DNA from: Polynucleobacter sp. VK25
Lineage (GTDB): Bacteria > Pseudomonadota > Gammaproteobacteria > Burkholderiales > Burkholderiaceae
DNA length: 64,000 nt
Assembly (NCBI RefSeq): GCF_018687355.1
Contig: NZ_CP061288.1
Coordinates: 1-64,000 of the forward strand
Direction: 5' to 3'
Under the pieces are notes generated by a model. The model was given only the letters and a program-made list of their open reading frames with translations. It did not search any database and had not been told where the DNA came from. Shown here one piece after another: positions 44,296 to 57,344 of the stretch. The stretch's first letter is position 1, and each line of letters begins with the position of its first letter. A program made the translations under genes and the position numbers.

Positions 44296-47200
44296 ATGAA
44301 CTATAGCTTCACCGAACGCAAGCGAGTCCGTAAAAGCTTTGCTAAGCGAGTAAACAACCACCAGGTTCCGTACCTGATCGCAACGCAGCTGGAATCCTAC
44401 GCTAAATTTTTACAGGCTGAAAAGCCAGCAATGTCTCGTCTTACTGAGGGACTTCAAGCTGCCTTTACATCAGCATTCCCAATTGTGTCTAACAACGGCT
44501 ATGCACGTATGGAATACGTGTCTTACCAGTTATCACAGCCACCGTTTGACGTTAAAGAATGTCAACAACGTGGTTACACATACCACTCTGCCTTACGCGC
44601 AAAAGTTCGCTTGATTATTTATGATCGCGAAGCGCCTACTAAGGTTAAAGAGGTAAAAGAGAGCGAAGTCTACATGGGTGAAATTCCACTCATGACAGAA
44701 AACGGCTCTTTTGTGATTAACGGTACTGAGCGCGTGATCGTTTCTCAGTTGCACCGTTCCCCAGGCGTGTTCTTTGAGCACGACAAGGGCAAGACACATA
44801 GCTCGGGTAAGTTGCTGTTCTCAGCACGCATCATTCCTTACCGTGGTTCATGGCTCGATTTTGAGTTTGATCCAAAAGACATTCTCTATTTCCGCGTTGA
44901 CCGTCGTCGTAAGATGCCTGTCACCATTTTGCTCAAAGCAATTGGTTTAAACAACGAACAGATTCTTGCTAACTTCTTTAACTTTGACCATTTCTCATTG
45001 ACTGCTAACGGCGGCTCAATGGAATTTGTACCAGAGCGTTTGCGTGGTCAGTTGGCTAGTTTTGATGTGCTCGACAAGAATGGCGTAGTAGTCATTCAAA
45101 AAGACAAGCGTATCAATGCAAAGCATATTCGCGAACTCGAAGCTGCTAAGACAAAAACGATCGCTGTACCAGATGACTATTTAATTGGTCGTGTAGTTGC
45201 ACGCAATATTGTTGATCCAGACTCTGGTGAAATCTTGGCTTACGCTAATGATGAGATCACTGAAGAAGTATTGGCTACATTGCGCGATGCAGGCATCAAG
45301 CAATTAGAAACCATCTACACCAATGATTTGGATTCTGGCGCATATATTTCACAGACATTGCGTACTGATGAAACTGCGGACCAAATGGCCGCTCGTATCG
45401 CCATTTACCGCATGATGCGTCCTGGCGAGCCTCCAACAGAAGATGCTGTTGAAGCCTTGTTCCAGCGCTTGTTCTACAACGAAGATACTTACGATTTGTC
45501 ACGCGTTGGCCGTATGAAGGTCAACAGCCGTTTGAACCGTCCAGAAATGGAAGGTCCAATGGTTCTGTCGAACGAAGATATTCTCGACACGATTAAGTCC
45601 CTCGTAGATTTGCGTAATGGCAAAGGCGAAGTAGACGATATCGATCACTTAGGTAATCGTCGTGTACGTTGCGTTGGTGAATTGGCTGAAAACCAATTCC
45701 GTGCTGGTTTGTCACGTGTTGAGCGTGCGGTTAAAGAACGTCTCGGCCAAGCCGAAACAGAAAACCTCATGCCGCATGACTTGATTAACAGCAAGCCAAT
45801 CTCTTCTGCGATTCGTGAGTTCTTCGGTTCTTCACAGTTGTCCCAGTTTATGGACCAAACCAACCCACTTTCAGAGATCACGCACAAGCGTCGTATTTCT
45901 GCATTGGGACCTGGTGGTTTGACACGCGAGCGCGCAGGCTTTGAAGTGCGCGACGTGCATCCAACCCACTACGGACGTGTTTGCCCAATCGAAACTCCAG
46001 AAGGACCAAACATTGGTTTGATCAACTCACTCGCGTTATTTGCGCGTCTGAATGAGCATGGTTTCCTTGAGACTCCATACCGTAAAGTTTCCAATAGCAA
46101 GGTAAGCGATGAAGTGGTTTACCTCTCTGCGATTGAAGAGGCGAAGTATGTGATTGCTCAGGCGAACGCAACAATCGATAAGAGTGGTAAGTTAGCCGAC
46201 GAACTCGTTTCTGCTCGTCAAGCTGGTGAAACCATGATGGTTAGCCCAGAGCGCATCGATTTCATCGACGTTGCTCCTAGCCAGATCGTTTCTGCCGCTG
46301 CTTCACTCGTTCCATTCTTAGAGCACGATGATGCGAACCGTGCGTTGATGGGTGCGAACATGCAGCGTCAAGCAGTTCCTTGCTTGCGTCCAGACAAGCC
46401 ATTGGTTGGTACAGGTTTAGAGCGCATTGTTGCGGTCGACTCCGGTACAGTTATTTTGGCGTCCCGTGGCGGTATCGTTGACTATGTTGATGCTAACCGT
46501 GTTGTGATTCGTGTAAACGATGATGAGACTGCTGCTGGTGAAGTTGGTGTGGATATTTATAACCTCATCAAGTACACCCGTTCAAACCAAAATACCAACA
46601 TTAACCAACGTCCAATCGTTCAAGCTGGTGATCGTGTTGTCCGCGGCGACGTTGTTGCTGACGGCGCATCTACCGATTTGGGTGAATTGGCTTTGGGTCA
46701 AAACATGACTGTGGCATTTATGCCATGGAACGGTTACAACTTCGAAGATTCAATCTTGATCTCTGAAAAAGTTGTTGCTGATGACCGCTACACCTCTATT
46801 CATATTGAAGAGTTGTCAGTGGTTGCGCGTGATACCAAGCTTGGTTCAGAAGAAATTACTCGCGATATTTCCAATTTGGCAGAGTCACAACTCTCCCGTT
46901 TGGATGAGAGCGGTATTGTTTACATCGGTGCTGAAGTTGAAGCTGGTGACGTATTGGTTGGTAAGGTAACTCCAAAGGGCGAGACTACACTCACTCCGGA
47001 AGAGAAGCTCCTCCGTGCGATCTTCGGTGAAAAAGCATCTGACGTTAAAGATACCTCTTTGCGCGTTCCATCAGGAATGATTGGTACCGTGATCGATGTT
47101 CAAGTCTTCACCCGTGAAGGTATTGAGCGTGATGCCCGTGCACAAGCAATTATTCAAGAAGAATTACAGCGCTATCGTTTGGACTTGAACGACCAGTTGC

Positions 47201-48396
47201 GTATTGTTGAAGGCGATGCCTTCATGCGTTTAGAAAAGTTGTTGATTGGCAAAGTTGCCAACGGCGGCCCTAAGAAATTAGCTAAAGGCACTAAGATCGA
47301 CAAGGAATACCTTGCTGATTTGGACAAATACCATTGGTTCGATGTTCGCCCGGCAGACGACGAAGTTGCCTCACAAGTTGAAGCAATCAAGTCTTCTATC
47401 GAAGCGAAACGCAAACAGTTTGACGAAGCTTTTGAAGAGAAGCGCACCAAACTTACCCAGGGCGATGATTTACAACCTGGCGTAACCAAGATGGTTAAGG
47501 TTTACTTGGCTGTTAAGCGTCGCTTGCAGCCTGGTGACAAGATGGCTGGTCGTCACGGTAACAAAGGTGTGGTTTCTAAAATCGCCCCAGCAGAAGACAT
47601 GCCATTTATGGCTGACGGACGCCCTGTAGACATCGTCTTGAACCCATTGGGCGTTCCTTCCCGTATGAACGTTGGTCAGATCTTGGAAACCCACTTAGGT
47701 TGGGCGGCTCAAGGTATTGGTAAGCGTATCGATGAGATGGTTCGTGAACATGCTAAGCAAGCTGAATTGCGTAAGTTCTTCAAGCAGCTTTATAACGAAA
47801 CAGGCCGCATTGAAGACATCGACAACTTCACTGATGAGCAGATTAATGTTTTGGCTGAGAATCTACGCCAAGGCTTGCCATTTGCTACTCCAGTGTTTGA
47901 CGGTGCTACTGAAGCTGAAATCGGACGCATGCTCGAGTTGGCGTATCCAGAAGATGTTGCTAAATCTTTGAAGATGACTCCTTCACGTCAGCAAATGATT
48001 TTGTGCGACGGCCGTACTGGCGATCAATTTGAGCGTCCAGTAACTGTTGGCGTAATGCACGTCTTGAAACTTCACCATTTGGTCGATGACAAGATGCACG
48101 CACGTTCAACCGGACCTTACTCTTTAGTAACGCAACAGCCATTGGGCGGTAAAGCTCAGTTCGGTGGTCAGCGCTTTGGTGAGATGGAAGTCTGGGCCCT
48201 CGAAGCATACGGTGCTTCATATGTCTTGCAGGAAATGCTGACAGTGAAGTCCGATGACGTCGCAGGCCGTACCAAGGTTTACGAAAACATCGTCAAGGGC
48301 GAGCACACGATTGATGCTGGCATGCCCGAATCCTTCAACGTGCTGGTAAAAGAAATCCGTTCGTTGGGTATTGACATTGACATGGAGCGCAACTGA
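44296..48396 (+). CDS. rpoB: DNA-directed RNA polymerase subunit beta
   Basis: RpoB forms, with RpoC, the catalytic centre of RNA polymerase. Using ATG at 44296 ([10 protein letters not shown]) preceded by GGAG, the protein is 1366 residues. An upstream in-frame start at 44239 would add 19 unconserved residues. The rifampicin-binding region shows [20 protein letters not shown] and the wild-type pattern [16 protein letters not shown]. The C-terminal [21 protein letters not shown] is conserved. rpoC starts one base after its stop codon. Confidence 0.99.
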   Translation: MNYSFTERKRVRKSFAKRVNNHQVPYLIATQLESYAKFLQAEKPAMSRLTEGLQAAFTSAFPIVSNNGYARMEYVSYQLSQPPFDVKECQQRGYTYHSALRAKVRLIIYDREAPTKVKEVKESEVYMGEIPLMTENGSFVINGTERVIVSQLHRSPGVFFEHDKGKTHSSGKLLFSARIIPYRGSWLDFEFDPKDILYFRVDRRRKMPVTILLKAIGLNNEQILANFFNFDHFSLTANGGSMEFVPERLRGQLASFDVLDKNGVVVIQKDKRINAKHIRELEAAKTKTIAVPDDYLIGRVVARNIVDPDSGEILAYANDEITEEVLATLRDAGIKQLETIYTNDLDSGAYISQTLRTDETADQMAARIAIYRMMRPGEPPTEDAVEALFQRLFYNEDTYDLSRVGRMKVNSRLNRPEMEGPMVLSNEDILDTIKSLVDLRNGKGEVDDIDHLGNRRVRCVGELAENQFRAGLSRVERAVKERLGQAETENLMPHDLINSKPISSAIREFFGSSQLSQFMDQTNPLSEITHKRRISALGPGGLTRERAGFEVRDVHPTHYGRVCPIETPEGPNIGLINSLALFARLNEHGFLETPYRKVSNSKVSDEVVYLSAIEEAKYVIAQANATIDKSGKLADELVSARQAGETMMVSPERIDFIDVAPSQIVSAAASLVPFLEHDDANRALMGANMQRQAVPCLRPDKPLVGTGLERIVAVDSGTVILASRGGIVDYVDANRVVIRVNDDETAAGEVGVDIYNLIKYTRSNQNTNINQRPIVQAGDRVVRGDVVADGASTDLGELALGQNMTVAFMPWNGYNFEDSILISEKVVADDRYTSIHIEELSVVARDTKLGSEEITRDISNLAESQLSRLDESGIVYIGAEVEAGDVLVGKVTPKGETTLTPEEKLLRAIFGEKASDVKDTSLRVPSGMIGTVIDVQVFTREGIERDARAQAIIQEELQRYRLDLNDQLRIVEGDAFMRLEKLLIGKVANGGPKKLAKGTKIDKEYLADLDKYHWFDVRPADDEVASQVEAIKSSIEAKRKQFDEAFEEKRTKLTQGDDLQPGVTKMVKVYLAVKRRLQPGDKMAGRHGNKGVVSKIAPAEDMPFMADGRPVDIVLNPLGVPSRMNVGQILETHLGWAAQGIGKRIDEMVREHAKQAELRKFFKQLYNETGRIEDIDNFTDEQINVLAENLRQGLPFATPVFDGATEAEIGRMLELAYPEDVAKSLKMTPSRQQMILCDGRTGDQFERPVTVGVMHVLKLHHLVDDKMHARSTGPYSLVTQQPLGGKAQFGGQRFGEMEVWALEAYGASYVLQEMLTVKSDDVAGRTKVYENIVKGEHTIDAGMPESFNVLVKEIRSLGIDIDMERN

Positions 48397-48397
48397 T

Positions 48398-51300
48398 ATG
48401 AAAGCATTGCTCGATTTATTTAAGCAAACGCAGGGCGAAGAGCAGTTTGATGTCATCAAAATTGGTCTCGCATCTCCTGAGAAAATTCGCTCATGGTCTT
48501 TTGGTGAAGTACGCAAACCAGAAACCATCAACTACCGGACTTTTAAGCCCGAGCGTGATGGTTTGTTCTGTGCCAAGATTTTTGGACCAACCAAAGACTA
48601 CGAGTGCTTATGCGGTAAGTACAAGCGATTAAAGTTCCGTGGCGTAATCTGCGAGAAGTGCGGCGTTGAAGTTACTCTCGCTAAGGTACGTCGTGAGCGT
48701 ATGGGCCACATTGAGTTGGCGGCTCCTGTAGCGCACATTTGGTTCTTGAAGTCATTGCCATCCCGTTTGGGTATGGTTCTCGATATGACATTGCGTGATA
48801 TCGAGCGCGTTCTCTACTTTGAAGCATATGTAGTGGTTGATGCTGGCATGACTCCTGAAGGCGCGATGAAGCGTGGTCAGATCATGTCTGAAGACGAATA
48901 CATTGCTAAAACTGAAGAGTATGGTGACGGTGCGTTTACTGCCATCATGGGCGCGGAAGGTATTCGTGATCTCTTGCGTTCGATTGATATCGATCGCGAA
49001 GTAGAAACAATTCGTGCTGATTTAAAAGCTACTGGTAGCGATGCCAAGATCAAGAAATACGCTAAGCGCTTAAAAGTGCTCGAGGCGTTCCAGACTTCAG
49101 GCATTAAGCCTGACTGGATGATCATGGAAGTATTGCCAGTATTGCCGCCGGAATTGCGCCCATTGGTGCCATTGGATGGCGGTCGCTTTGCTACCTCCGA
49201 TTTGAACGACCTCTATCGTCGCGTAATTAACCGTAACAACCGTTTAAAGCGTTTGTTAGAGTTGCGCGCTCCAGAGATCATCGTTCGTAACGAAAAACGG
49301 ATGTTGCAAGAAGCGGTTGACTCATTGCTCGACAACGGTCGTCGCGGTAAGGCTATGACTGGCGCTAACAAACGTCCTCTCAAGTCCTTGGCTGAGATGA
49401 TTAAAGGTAAGAGCGGTCGTTTCCGTCAAAACTTGTTGGGTAAACGCGTTGACTACTCTGGTCGTTCAGTCATCGTGGTTGGCCCTACATTGAAATTGCA
49501 TCAGTGCGGCTTACCAAAATTAATGGCTTTGGAGTTGTTCAAGCCATTCATTTTCAACAAGCTTGAGACTTTAGGAATTGCAACCACCATCAAGGCTGCG
49601 AAGAAAGAAGTTGAGAGCCAGACTCCAATCGTTTGGGACATTCTCGAAGAAGTGATTCGTGAACATCCAATCATGTTGAACCGTGCGCCTACATTGCACC
49701 GTCTTGGTATTCAGGCTTTCGAGCCAATGCTGATTGAAGGTAAAGCAATCCAATTGCACCCATTAGTCTGCGCGGCATTTAACGCCGACTTTGACGGTGA
49801 CCAAATGGCGGTTCACGTTCCTTTGTCGCTCGAAGCACAAATGGAAGCACGTACATTGATGTTGGCTTCGAACAACGTATTGTTCCCAGCTAACGGCGAG
49901 CCATCAATCGTCCCTTCACAGGACGTTGTGTTGGGTCTGTACTACGCTACACGTGACAAGATCAACGGTAAAGGCGAAGGCATGGTTTTCGCCAACATTA
50001 CTGAAGTAGTACGTGCATACGAAGCAGGTCAAGTTGAGTTGGCTTCTCGTGTTGCTGTCCGTATTACCGAGTTTGAGATTGTGGACAAGAAGGCAGAGGG
50101 CGACGCTCGTTTTGCTGAAAAGACCAAGATCTACCAAACATCAGTTGGCCGTGCAATCTTGTCTGAGATTTTGCCTAAAGGCATGTCTTTCGAGGAAATT
50201 AACAAGCCTTTGAAGAAAAAAGAAATCTCACGCTTGATCAACACATCATTCCGTAAGTGCGGTTTGCGTGAAACAGTTATTTTTGCTGACCGTCTCTTGC
50301 AGTCTGGTTTCCGTTTGGCGACCAATGCTGGTATCTCTGTTGCGATTGACGATATGTTGATCCCAACATCTAAAGAGCGCATCATCACTGAGGCTTCTGC
50401 CAAGGTTAAAGAGTATGACAAGCAGTTCATGTCCGGTCTCGTAACCAATCAAGAGCGTTATAACAACGTGGTTGATATTTGGGGTGCCGCAGGCGACCAA
50501 GTTGGTAAGGCGATGATGGACGAGTTGTCACACGTTGACGTACTCGACCGTAACGGCAAGACTGTGCGTCAAGAATCCTTTAACTCTATCTACATGATGG
50601 CGGATTCTGGTGCGCGTGGATCTGCAGCGCAGATTCGTCAGTTAGCTGGTATGCGTGGTTTGATGGCCAAGCCTGATGGCTCCATCATTGAAACCCCAAT
50701 TACTGCGAACTTCCGTGAAGGCTTGAACGTATTGCAGTACTTCATTTCAACCCACGGTGCTCGTAAGGGTCTGGCCGATACAGCGTTGAAGACAGCGAAC
50801 TCGGGTTACTTGACACGTCGTTTATGCGACGTTACTCAAGATCTCGTGGTGATCGAAGATGATTGCGGCGCAACGAATGGTGTAACTATGAAGGCGCTTG
50901 TTGAGGGCGGCGAAATTATCGAGGCATTACGTGACCGTATTCTGGGTCGTGTATGTATCGGTGACATCGTTCACCCTGACACACAAGAAGTCATCGTTCC
51001 TAACGACACATTGCTCGACGAAGATCATGTTGATCAAATCGTGGCACTGGGTATCGACGAAGTTAAAGTCCGCACAGTATTGTCTTGCTTAACCCGCTTT
51101 GGCTTGTGCGCTAAGTGCTACGGACGCGATTTAGGTCGCGGTGGTTTGGTGAACGTTGGTGAAGCAGTCGGTGTTATCGCTGCTCAGTCCATCGGTGAAC
51201 CAGGCACACAGTTGACTATGCGTACCTTCCACATCGGCGGTGCAGCATCACGTGCTTTGGTTGCAAGCAATATTGAAGCCAAATCTAACGGCGCTTTGAA

Positions 51301-52660
51301 GTTCTCTGGCACGATGCGTGTTGTGAAGAACGCAAAGGGTGAGCAGATCGTGATTTCACGTTCTGGCGAAGCCTTGATCGTTGATGAGAATGGTCGTGAG
51401 CGCGAGCGTCATAAAGTACCTTACGGTGCAACTCTCTTGTTGAAAGAAGATGCAGCTGTTAAGGCTGGCGCAAGCTTGGCGACTTGGGATCCATTAACAC
51501 GTCCGATTATTTCTGAGTACGCTGGTATCGCTCGCTTTGACAACGTCGAAGAGGGTGTAACTGTTGCTAAGCAGGTTGACGAAGTTACTGGTCTCTCCAC
51601 TTTGGTGGTGATTGACGGTAAGCGTCGTTCTGCTGCAAGCAAAGGCGTTCGCCCAATGATCAACTTAGTTGATGACAAGGGTAACGAAGTCATGATCGCC
51701 GGCACTGATCATCCAGTAAACATCGGCCTCCAAGTGGGCGCTTTGATTACTGTTAAAGATGGTCAAAAAGTCGAAGTTGGTGAAGTATTGGCTCGTATTC
51801 CAATCGAATCACAGAAGACTCGCGACATTACCGGTGGTTTGCCACGCGTTGCAGAATTATTCGAAGCACGTTCACCTAAAGATGCAGCTGTCTTGGCGAA
51901 AGTTACTGGAACAGTTTCCTTCGGTAAAGAAACCAAAGGTAAGCAACGTTTGGTGATTACCGATATGGACGGCGAAGCCAATGAATTCTTGATTCCTAAA
52001 GAGAAGCAAGTTCTTGTTCATGACGGTCAAGTTGTGAACAAGGGCGAGATGATTGTGGAAGGTCCTGCTGATCCACATGACATCTTGACTCTCCGCGGTA
52101 TTGAAGAGTTGGCGATCTACATTGTTGATGAAGTTCAAGACGTTTACCGTTTGCAAGGCGTGAAGATCAATGACAAGCACATTGAAGTGATCGTGCGTCA
52201 AATGTTGCGTCGCGTGCAAATCACTGATGGTGGGGATACTGCCTACATCACTGGTGAGCAAGTTGAGCGTTCAAAACTGTATGACGCTAATGATTTGGTG
52301 ATTGCTGCAGGTAAGCGCCCAGCCCAGTTCGAAAACGTACTGTTGGGTATTACTAAAGCATCCTTGTCGACAGACAGCTTCATTTCAGCGGCTTCTTTCC
52401 AAGAAACCACCCGTGTATTGACCGAAGCCGCAATTATGGGCAAGACCGATACACTCCGTGGCCTCAAGGAAAACGTCATTATTGGTCGTCTGATTCCTGC
52501 TGGTACCGGCTTGTCTTATCGCCGTGCGCGCAAGGTCAGAGAGCAATTCGAGCGTGATCGCGCTCAAATGATTGCCGCCGAAGAGGAAGCAATGGCCAAT
52601 ATGCCTGTAGAAATCGAGGCTGAAGTCGTTGCTCCTGCTGGGGAGGCTGATCCGAGCTAA
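48398..52660 (+). CDS. rpoC: DNA-directed RNA polymerase subunit beta'
   Basis: RpoC carries the catalytic magnesium. ATG at 48398 ([10 protein letters not shown]) is the natural start, one base after rpoB; the longer frame from 48371 lies inside rpoB. The 1420-residue protein has the N-terminal zinc site (CLCGKYK...CEKCG), the active-site motif NADFDGDQM with D464, D466 and D468, and the second cysteine cluster around [13 protein letters not shown]. An intrinsic terminator follows 11 bases after the stop. Confidence 0.99.
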   Translation: MKALLDLFKQTQGEEQFDVIKIGLASPEKIRSWSFGEVRKPETINYRTFKPERDGLFCAKIFGPTKDYECLCGKYKRLKFRGVICEKCGVEVTLAKVRRERMGHIELAAPVAHIWFLKSLPSRLGMVLDMTLRDIERVLYFEAYVVVDAGMTPEGAMKRGQIMSEDEYIAKTEEYGDGAFTAIMGAEGIRDLLRSIDIDREVETIRADLKATGSDAKIKKYAKRLKVLEAFQTSGIKPDWMIMEVLPVLPPELRPLVPLDGGRFATSDLNDLYRRVINRNNRLKRLLELRAPEIIVRNEKRMLQEAVDSLLDNGRRGKAMTGANKRPLKSLAEMIKGKSGRFRQNLLGKRVDYSGRSVIVVGPTLKLHQCGLPKLMALELFKPFIFNKLETLGIATTIKAAKKEVESQTPIVWDILEEVIREHPIMLNRAPTLHRLGIQAFEPMLIEGKAIQLHPLVCAAFNADFDGDQMAVHVPLSLEAQMEARTLMLASNNVLFPANGEPSIVPSQDVVLGLYYATRDKINGKGEGMVFANITEVVRAYEAGQVELASRVAVRITEFEIVDKKAEGDARFAEKTKIYQTSVGRAILSEILPKGMSFEEINKPLKKKEISRLINTSFRKCGLRETVIFADRLLQSGFRLATNAGISVAIDDMLIPTSKERIITEASAKVKEYDKQFMSGLVTNQERYNNVVDIWGAAGDQVGKAMMDELSHVDVLDRNGKTVRQESFNSIYMMADSGARGSAAQIRQLAGMRGLMAKPDGSIIETPITANFREGLNVLQYFISTHGARKGLADTALKTANSGYLTRRLCDVTQDLVVIEDDCGATNGVTMKALVEGGEIIEALRDRILGRVCIGDIVHPDTQEVIVPNDTLLDEDHVDQIVALGIDEVKVRTVLSCLTRFGLCAKCYGRDLGRGGLVNVGEAVGVIAAQSIGEPGTQLTMRTFHIGGAASRALVASNIEAKSNGALKFSGTMRVVKNAKGEQIVISRSGEALIVDENGRERERHKVPYGATLLLKEDAAVKAGASLATWDPLTRPIISEYAGIARFDNVEEGVTVAKQVDEVTGLSTLVVIDGKRRSAASKGVRPMINLVDDKGNEVMIAGTDHPVNIGLQVGALITVKDGQKVEVGEVLARIPIESQKTRDITGGLPRVAELFEARSPKDAAVLAKVTGTVSFGKETKGKQRLVITDMDGEANEFLIPKEKQVLVHDGQVVNKGEMIVEGPADPHDILTLRGIEELAIYIVDEVQDVYRLQGVKINDKHIEVIVRQMLRRVQITDGGDTAYITGEQVERSKLYDANDLVIAAGKRPAQFENVLLGITKASLSTDSFISAASFQETTRVLTEAAIMGKTDTLRGLKENVIIGRLIPAGTGLSYRRARKVREQFERDRAQMIAAEEEAMANMPVEIEAEVVAPAGEADPS

Positions 52661-52670
52661 TTTGGTAATT

Positions 52671-52694
52671 CTGGCCAGAAATGGCCAGTTTTTT
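52671..52694 (+). terminator. rpoBC terminator
   Basis: A 7-base stem (CTGGCCA/TGGCCAG) with loop GAAA is followed by six T. It lies immediately after rpoC and upstream of the str operon promoter. Confidence 0.93.
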
Positions 52695-52704
52695 CCCCAT
52701 TAGG

Positions 52705-52733
52705 TTGACGGAAAAGGCTGGCCAAGCTAGAAT
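52705..52733 (+). promoter_or_regulatory. Promoter of the str operon
   Basis: TTGACG (52705-52710), a 17-base spacer and TAGAAT (52728-52733) sit just after the rpoC terminator and about 105 bases before rpsL. The same -10 hexamer recurs before rplC and rplN. Confidence 0.85.
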
Positions 52734-52837
52734 GCTGAGTTCTACTGATTCAGAAGAGGGTCTTTTTGACCTAGAAATTCTCTAAGTCATTGATTTTCTT
52801 GAAGAAAGCAACAAAGAAGTACTAACCGAGCTATTTT

Positions 52838-53218
52838 ATGCCAACAATTAATCAATTAATACGCAAGCCAAGATCCAGGCTTATCGTTAAAAGCAAGAGC
52901 CCTGCATTGGAAAACAGTCCGCAGCGCCGTGGTGTTTGTACACGTGTGTACACCACTACTCCTAAAAAGCCTAACTCTGCGCTTCGTAAAGTAGCCAAAG
53001 TTCGCTTAACCAATGGTTTTGAAGTTATTTCATACATTGGTGGTGAAGGCCATAACCTCCAGGAACACTCAGTAGTGTTAATCCGTGGTGGTCGTGTAAA
53101 GGATTTGCCAGGTGTTCGTTACCACATCGTTCGTGGCTCGCTTGACTTGCAAGGTGTTAAAGACCGTAAGCAATCACGTTCCAAGTACGGTGCTAAGCGC
53201 GCTAAGAAATCTGCCTAA
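52838..53218 (+). CDS. rpsL: 30S ribosomal protein S12
   Basis: S12 lies at the decoding centre. The 126-residue protein has the family signature [17 protein letters not shown], with the streptomycin-sensitive lysine in PKKPNS, and [14 protein letters not shown] with the second lysine site unchanged, so no streptomycin-resistance change is seen. It is the first gene of the str operon, followed by rpsG after 161 bases. Confidence 0.99.
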   Translation: MPTINQLIRKPRSRLIVKSKSPALENSPQRRGVCTRVYTTTPKKPNSALRKVAKVRLTNGFEVISYIGGEGHNLQEHSVVLIRGGRVKDLPGVRYHIVRGSLDLQGVKDRKQSRSKYGAKRAKKSA

Positions 53219-53288
53219 TCTTTCATTAGATTTTTGCTGAAGTATTTGTAGTAAGTCTTCGTTTGTCAGACTTAAAAGACAAGTAAGT

Positions 53289-53355
53289 GGTTGTTCCGTC
53301 TAGGAATCTTCTTAGATAGTAGGGCAACCGGAGCGGGTGATCCATGTGGGTCGCC
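53289..53355 (+). promoter_or_regulatory. Possible S7-binding structure in the rpsL-rpsG gap
   Basis: A hairpin closed by GGTTG/CAACC (53289-53329) is followed by an 8-base stem GGTGATCC/GGGTCGCC (53336-53355) with two G-T pairs and an ATGT loop. In E. coli, S7 binds the equivalent S12-S7 gap to regulate translation. Function here is inferred from position alone. Confidence 0.45.
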
Positions 53356-53379
53356 CCTAACTGAACTGAAGGAGTAGTT

Positions 53380-53850
53380 ATGCCACGTCGTCGTGAAGTT
53401 CCCAAACGGGAAATTTTGCCGGATCCAAAATTCGGAAATGTAGAAGTAGCTAAATTCATGAACGTCCTCATGTTGGACGGCAAGAAATCGGTTGCAGAGC
53501 GTATCGTTTACGGTGCCTTTGATCACATCGAGAAAAAAGCAAATAAAGAACCACTCGAAATTTTCTCAACAGCTATGGGCAACGTTAAGCCAATGGTTGA
53601 GGTGAAGAGCCGTCGTGTTGGTGGTGCTAACTATCAGGTTCCTGTTGAAGTTCGTCCATCACGTCGTTCTGCTTTGGCAATGCGCTGGGTGCGCGAAGCC
53701 GCTAAAAAGCGTGGCGAGAAATCCATGGCTCAACGTTTGGCCAATGAATTATTAGAAGCTGCTGAAGGTCGCGGCGGAGCAATGAAGAAGCGTGAAGAAG
53801 TTCACCGTATGGCAGAAGCTAACAAAGCTTTCTCACATTTCCGCTTCTAA
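53380..53850 (+). CDS. rpsG: 30S ribosomal protein S7
   Basis: S7 nucleates the assembly of the 30S head. The 156-residue protein starts [20 protein letters not shown], with [13 protein letters not shown] and the C-terminal FSHFRF. It is preceded by GAAGGAG. fusA begins 27 bases later. Confidence 0.98.
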   Translation: MPRRREVPKREILPDPKFGNVEVAKFMNVLMLDGKKSVAERIVYGAFDHIEKKANKEPLEIFSTAMGNVKPMVEVKSRRVGGANYQVPVEVRPSRRSALAMRWVREAAKKRGEKSMAQRLANELLEAAEGRGGAMKKREEVHRMAEANKAFSHFRF

Positions 53851-53877
53851 TCGCACAGCAAAGAAAAGGTACCAACA

Positions 53878-55980
53878 GTGGCACGTAAAACCCCTATCGA
53901 CAAATACCGCAATATCGGTATTTCTGCGCACATTGACGCAGGTAAGACAACAACTACAGAACGCGTTTTGTTCTACACCGGTGTTAACCACAAGATCGGT
54001 GAAGTGCATGATGGCGCTGCAACCATGGACTGGATGGAGCAAGAGCAAGAGCGTGGTATCACGATTACTTCTGCTGCTACTACCACTTTCTGGAAGGGCA
54101 TGGCTGGTAATTTCCCAGAGCACCGTATCAATATTATTGATACCCCAGGACACGTAGACTTCACTATTGAAGTTGAGCGTTCAATGCGCGTGTTAGATGG
54201 TGCTTGCATGGTTTACTGTGCAGTAGGTGGCGTTCAGCCACAATCTGAAACTGTTTGGCGTCAGGCTAATAAGTATCAAGTTCCACGTTTAGCATTTGTA
54301 AACAAGATGGACCGTACTGGTGCGAACTTCTTCAAGGTTTATGACCAGATGAAGTTACGCCTCAAAGCAAACCCTATCTTGATCCAGATTCCTATCGGCG
54401 CTGAAGAGAATTTCAAGGGCGTTGTGGACTTGGTAAAAATGAAGGCCATCTATTGGGATGAGGCTTCACAAGGTACTAAATTTACCTATGAAGAGATTCC
54501 TGCTGAATTAAAGGCGTCTGCAGATGAGTGGCGCGAAAAGATGGTTGAAGCCGCTGCTGAAAGTTCAGAAGAATTGATGGAGAAGTACCTCGGTGGCGAA
54601 GAGTTGACCGAAGAAGAAATCAAAAAAGCATTGCGTCAACGTACGATTGCCAATGAAATCATTCCAATGATGTGCGGAACTGCTTTCAAAAACAAAGGCG
54701 TTCAAGCGATGTTGGATGCAGTGGTCGAGCTGCTGCCATCCCCGTTGGATGTTCCACCGGTTCCATGTGAATTGGAAGATGGCACACCTACAACACGTAA
54801 AGCCGATGATGCTGAGAAATTCTCTGCATTGGCATTTAAGATCATGACCGACCCGTTTGTTGGTCAGCTCATCTTCTTCCGTGTTTACTCAGGCGTAATG
54901 AAATCAGGCGACACAATCTACAACCCAATCAAGGGCAAGAAAGAGCGTGTTGGACGTTTGTTGCAGATGCATGCAAACCAACGTGAAGAAATTAAAGAAG
55001 TTTATGCAGGTGATATCGCTGCTGCAGTTGGTCTAAAAGACGCAACTACTGGCGAAACATTGTGTGATCCAGATAGCATCGTGATTTTGGAGCGCATGGT
55101 ATTCCCAGAGCCAGTGATCTCTCAAGCTGTTGAGCCTAAGACAAAACCAGACCAAGAAAAAATGGGTCTTGCTTTGAATCGTTTGGCACAAGAAGATCCA
55201 TCATTCCGCGTTAAGACTGATGAAGAATCTGGCCAAACTATTATTTCTGGAATGGGCGAGCTCCACTTGGAAATTTTGGTTGACCGTATGCGTCGTGAGT
55301 TTGGTGTTGAAGCAACTGTTGGTAAGCCACAAGTTGCCTATCGCGAAACGATTCGCAAGGTTTGCGAAGAAATCGAAGGTAAGTTTGTTAAGCAGTCTGG
55401 TGGTCGTGGTCAATACGGTCACGTGGTATTGAAGCTTGAGCCACAAGAACCAGGCAAAGGTTTTGAATTCATTGACGCTATTAAGGGCGGTGTGGTTCCA
55501 CGCGAATACATCCCTGCAGTAGAAAAAGGAATTCGCGAGACATTGAATTCCGGTATTTTGGCTGGCTATCCAGTTGTAGATATCAAAGCTACATTGTTCT
55601 TCGGTTCATACCATGACGTTGACTCCAATGAAAACGCATTTAAGATGGCGGGTTCTATGGCGTTCAAAGATGGTATGCGTAAAGCAGCGCCAGTGTTGCT
55701 TGAGCCGATGATGGCTGTTGAAGTTGAAACACCAGAAGATTTCATGGGTAACGTAATGGGCGATCTTTCATCCCGTCGCGGTATTTTGCAAGGTATGGAT
55801 GACATTCCAGGCGGCGGTAAGATTGTTCGCGCTGAAGTGCCGTTGGCAGAGATGTTTGGTTACTCAACTGGCTTGCGCTCGTTGACCCAAGGTCGCGCTA
55901 CCTACACCATGGAATTTAAGCATTATTCCGAAGCACCGAAGAACGTTGCTGAAGCAGTTATGGCTGCTAAAGCGAAGTAA
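53878..55980 (+). CDS. fusA: Elongation factor G
   Basis: EF-G is the GTPase that drives ribosomal translocation. The 700-residue protein has G1 AHIDAGKT, the DTPGHVDFT motif, NKMDRTGA, and the domain IV and V sequences typical of bacterial EF-G (for example [10 protein letters not shown]). It starts with GTG. It lies in the classic order rpsL-rpsG-fusA-tuf, 50 bases before the second tuf gene. Only one fusA copy occurs in this window. Confidence 0.99.
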   Translation: MARKTPIDKYRNIGISAHIDAGKTTTTERVLFYTGVNHKIGEVHDGAATMDWMEQEQERGITITSAATTTFWKGMAGNFPEHRINIIDTPGHVDFTIEVERSMRVLDGACMVYCAVGGVQPQSETVWRQANKYQVPRLAFVNKMDRTGANFFKVYDQMKLRLKANPILIQIPIGAEENFKGVVDLVKMKAIYWDEASQGTKFTYEEIPAELKASADEWREKMVEAAAESSEELMEKYLGGEELTEEEIKKALRQRTIANEIIPMMCGTAFKNKGVQAMLDAVVELLPSPLDVPPVPCELEDGTPTTRKADDAEKFSALAFKIMTDPFVGQLIFFRVYSGVMKSGDTIYNPIKGKKERVGRLLQMHANQREEIKEVYAGDIAAAVGLKDATTGETLCDPDSIVILERMVFPEPVISQAVEPKTKPDQEKMGLALNRLAQEDPSFRVKTDEESGQTIISGMGELHLEILVDRMRREFGVEATVGKPQVAYRETIRKVCEEIEGKFVKQSGGRGQYGHVVLKLEPQEPGKGFEFIDAIKGGVVPREYIPAVEKGIRETLNSGILAGYPVVDIKATLFFGSYHDVDSNENAFKMAGSMAFKDGMRKAAPVLLEPMMAVEVETPEDFMGNVMGDLSSRRGILQGMDDIPGGGKIVRAEVPLAEMFGYSTGLRSLTQGRATYTMEFKHYSEAPKNVAEAVMAAKAK

Positions 55981-56030
55981 TTTATCCACATTAATTTTGA
56001 ATATTGACTAGCTAAAGAAGGCAGACAAAA

Positions 56031-57221
56031 ATGGCAAAAGAAAAATTCGAGCGGACAAAACCGCACGTAAACGTAGGCACTATCGGTCACGTTGACCACG
56101 GTAAAACTACATTGACAGCAGCAATCGCAACCGTGCTCTCTAAAGCATTCGGCGGCGAAGCTAAAGCATACGATCAGATCGATGCTGCTCCAGAAGAAAA
56201 AGCACGTGGTATTACGATTAATACTGCGCACGTTGAGTATGAGACAGCTAACCGTCACTACGCTCACGTTGACTGCCCAGGGCATGCTGACTACGTTAAG
56301 AACATGATTACTGGTGCTGCTCAGATGGACGGCGCTATTTTGGTTTGTTCTGCTGCTGACGGCCCAATGCCACAAACTCGTGAGCACATCCTCTTGGCAC
56401 GCCAAGTTGGTGTTCCTTACATCGTCGTTTTCTTGAACAAGTGCGACATGGTTGATGACGCTGAATTGCTCGAGTTAGTTGAAATGGAAGTTCGTGAGCT
56501 TCTATCTAAGTACAACTTCCCTGGCGATGACACACCAATCATTCAAGGTTCTGCTAAGTTAGCGCTTGAAGGCGACGAAGGCCCATTGGGTAAAGAAGCC
56601 ATCATGAAATTGGCTGAAGCACTTGACACATACATCCCAACTCCAGAGCGTGCTGTTGACGGCGCGTTCTTGATGCCAGTAGAAGACGTGTTCTCTATCT
56701 CCGGTCGCGGTACTGTTGTTACAGGCCGTATCGAGCGCGGTATCGTTAAAGTGGGCGAAGAGATTGAAATCATCGGTATCAAGCCAACCCTCAAGACAAC
56801 TTGTACTGGTGTTGAAATGTTCCGCAAATTGCTCGACCAAGGTCAAGCAGGCGATAACGTTGGTATCTTGTTACGCGGTACAAAACGTGAAGAAGTTGAG
56901 CGCGGCCAAGTATTGGCTAAGCCAGGTTCAATCACTCCACATACTCACTTTACAGCCGAGGTTTACATCTTGGGTAAAGACGAAGGTGGTCGTCATACTC
57001 CGTTCTTTAACAACTATCGTCCACAGTTTTACTTCCGTACAACGGACGTAACTGGTTCAATCGAGTTGCCAAAAGACAAAGAAATGGTAATGCCTGGCGA
57101 TAACGTCACTATTACCGTAAAACTCATCGCTCCAATCGCGATGGAAGAAGGTTTACGTTTTGCGATCCGTGAAGGTGGCCGTACTGTTGGCGCCGGCGTG
57201 GTTGCAAAGATTTTGGCTTAA
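56031..57221 (+). CDS. tuf: Elongation factor Tu, copy 2
   Basis: This copy encodes the same 396 residues as the gene at 39226-40416. The few differences are synonymous and confined to 56246-56282. The identity stretches a few bases beyond the stop codon and then ends sharply; upstream of the ATG the two differ. It follows fusA and precedes rpsJ, the normal str operon position of tufA. Because the coding sequences are nearly identical, short-read assembly could collapse or swap them. Confidence 0.99.
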   Translation: MAKEKFERTKPHVNVGTIGHVDHGKTTLTAAIATVLSKAFGGEAKAYDQIDAAPEEKARGITINTAHVEYETANRHYAHVDCPGHADYVKNMITGAAQMDGAILVCSAADGPMPQTREHILLARQVGVPYIVVFLNKCDMVDDAELLELVEMEVRELLSKYNFPGDDTPIIQGSAKLALEGDEGPLGKEAIMKLAEALDTYIPTPERAVDGAFLMPVEDVFSISGRGTVVTGRIERGIVKVGEEIEIIGIKPTLKTTCTGVEMFRKLLDQGQAGDNVGILLRGTKREEVERGQVLAKPGSITPHTHFTAEVYILGKDEGGRHTPFFNNYRPQFYFRTTDVTGSIELPKDKEMVMPGDNVTITVKLIAPIAMEEGLRFAIREGGRTVGAGVVAKILA

Positions 57222-57264
57222 GTAGTACGTTTTAATTAGTAAAAATATTTAGCGGTTTGCTAAC

Positions 57265-57293
57265 CGGTGACATCAGTGCTGCTGATGTCACCG
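57265..57293 (+). promoter_or_regulatory. Strong hairpin between tuf and rpsJ
   Basis: A perfect 12-base stem (CGGTGACATCAG/CTGATGTCACCG) encloses five bases (TGCTG). No T-tract follows directly, so it is not a standard terminator. It lies about 52 bases before rpsJ. Confidence 0.65.
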
Positions 57294-57344
57294 AGCTCTT
57301 TAGATGTATAACGTGGCAGCACCACAACGCTCTTTGGAATTAAT

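Noticed and set aside
55923..56405. Minus-strand frame shared by both tuf copies (also near 39220)
   Set aside because: It repeats only because the tuf genes repeat; codon pattern follows the sense gene.
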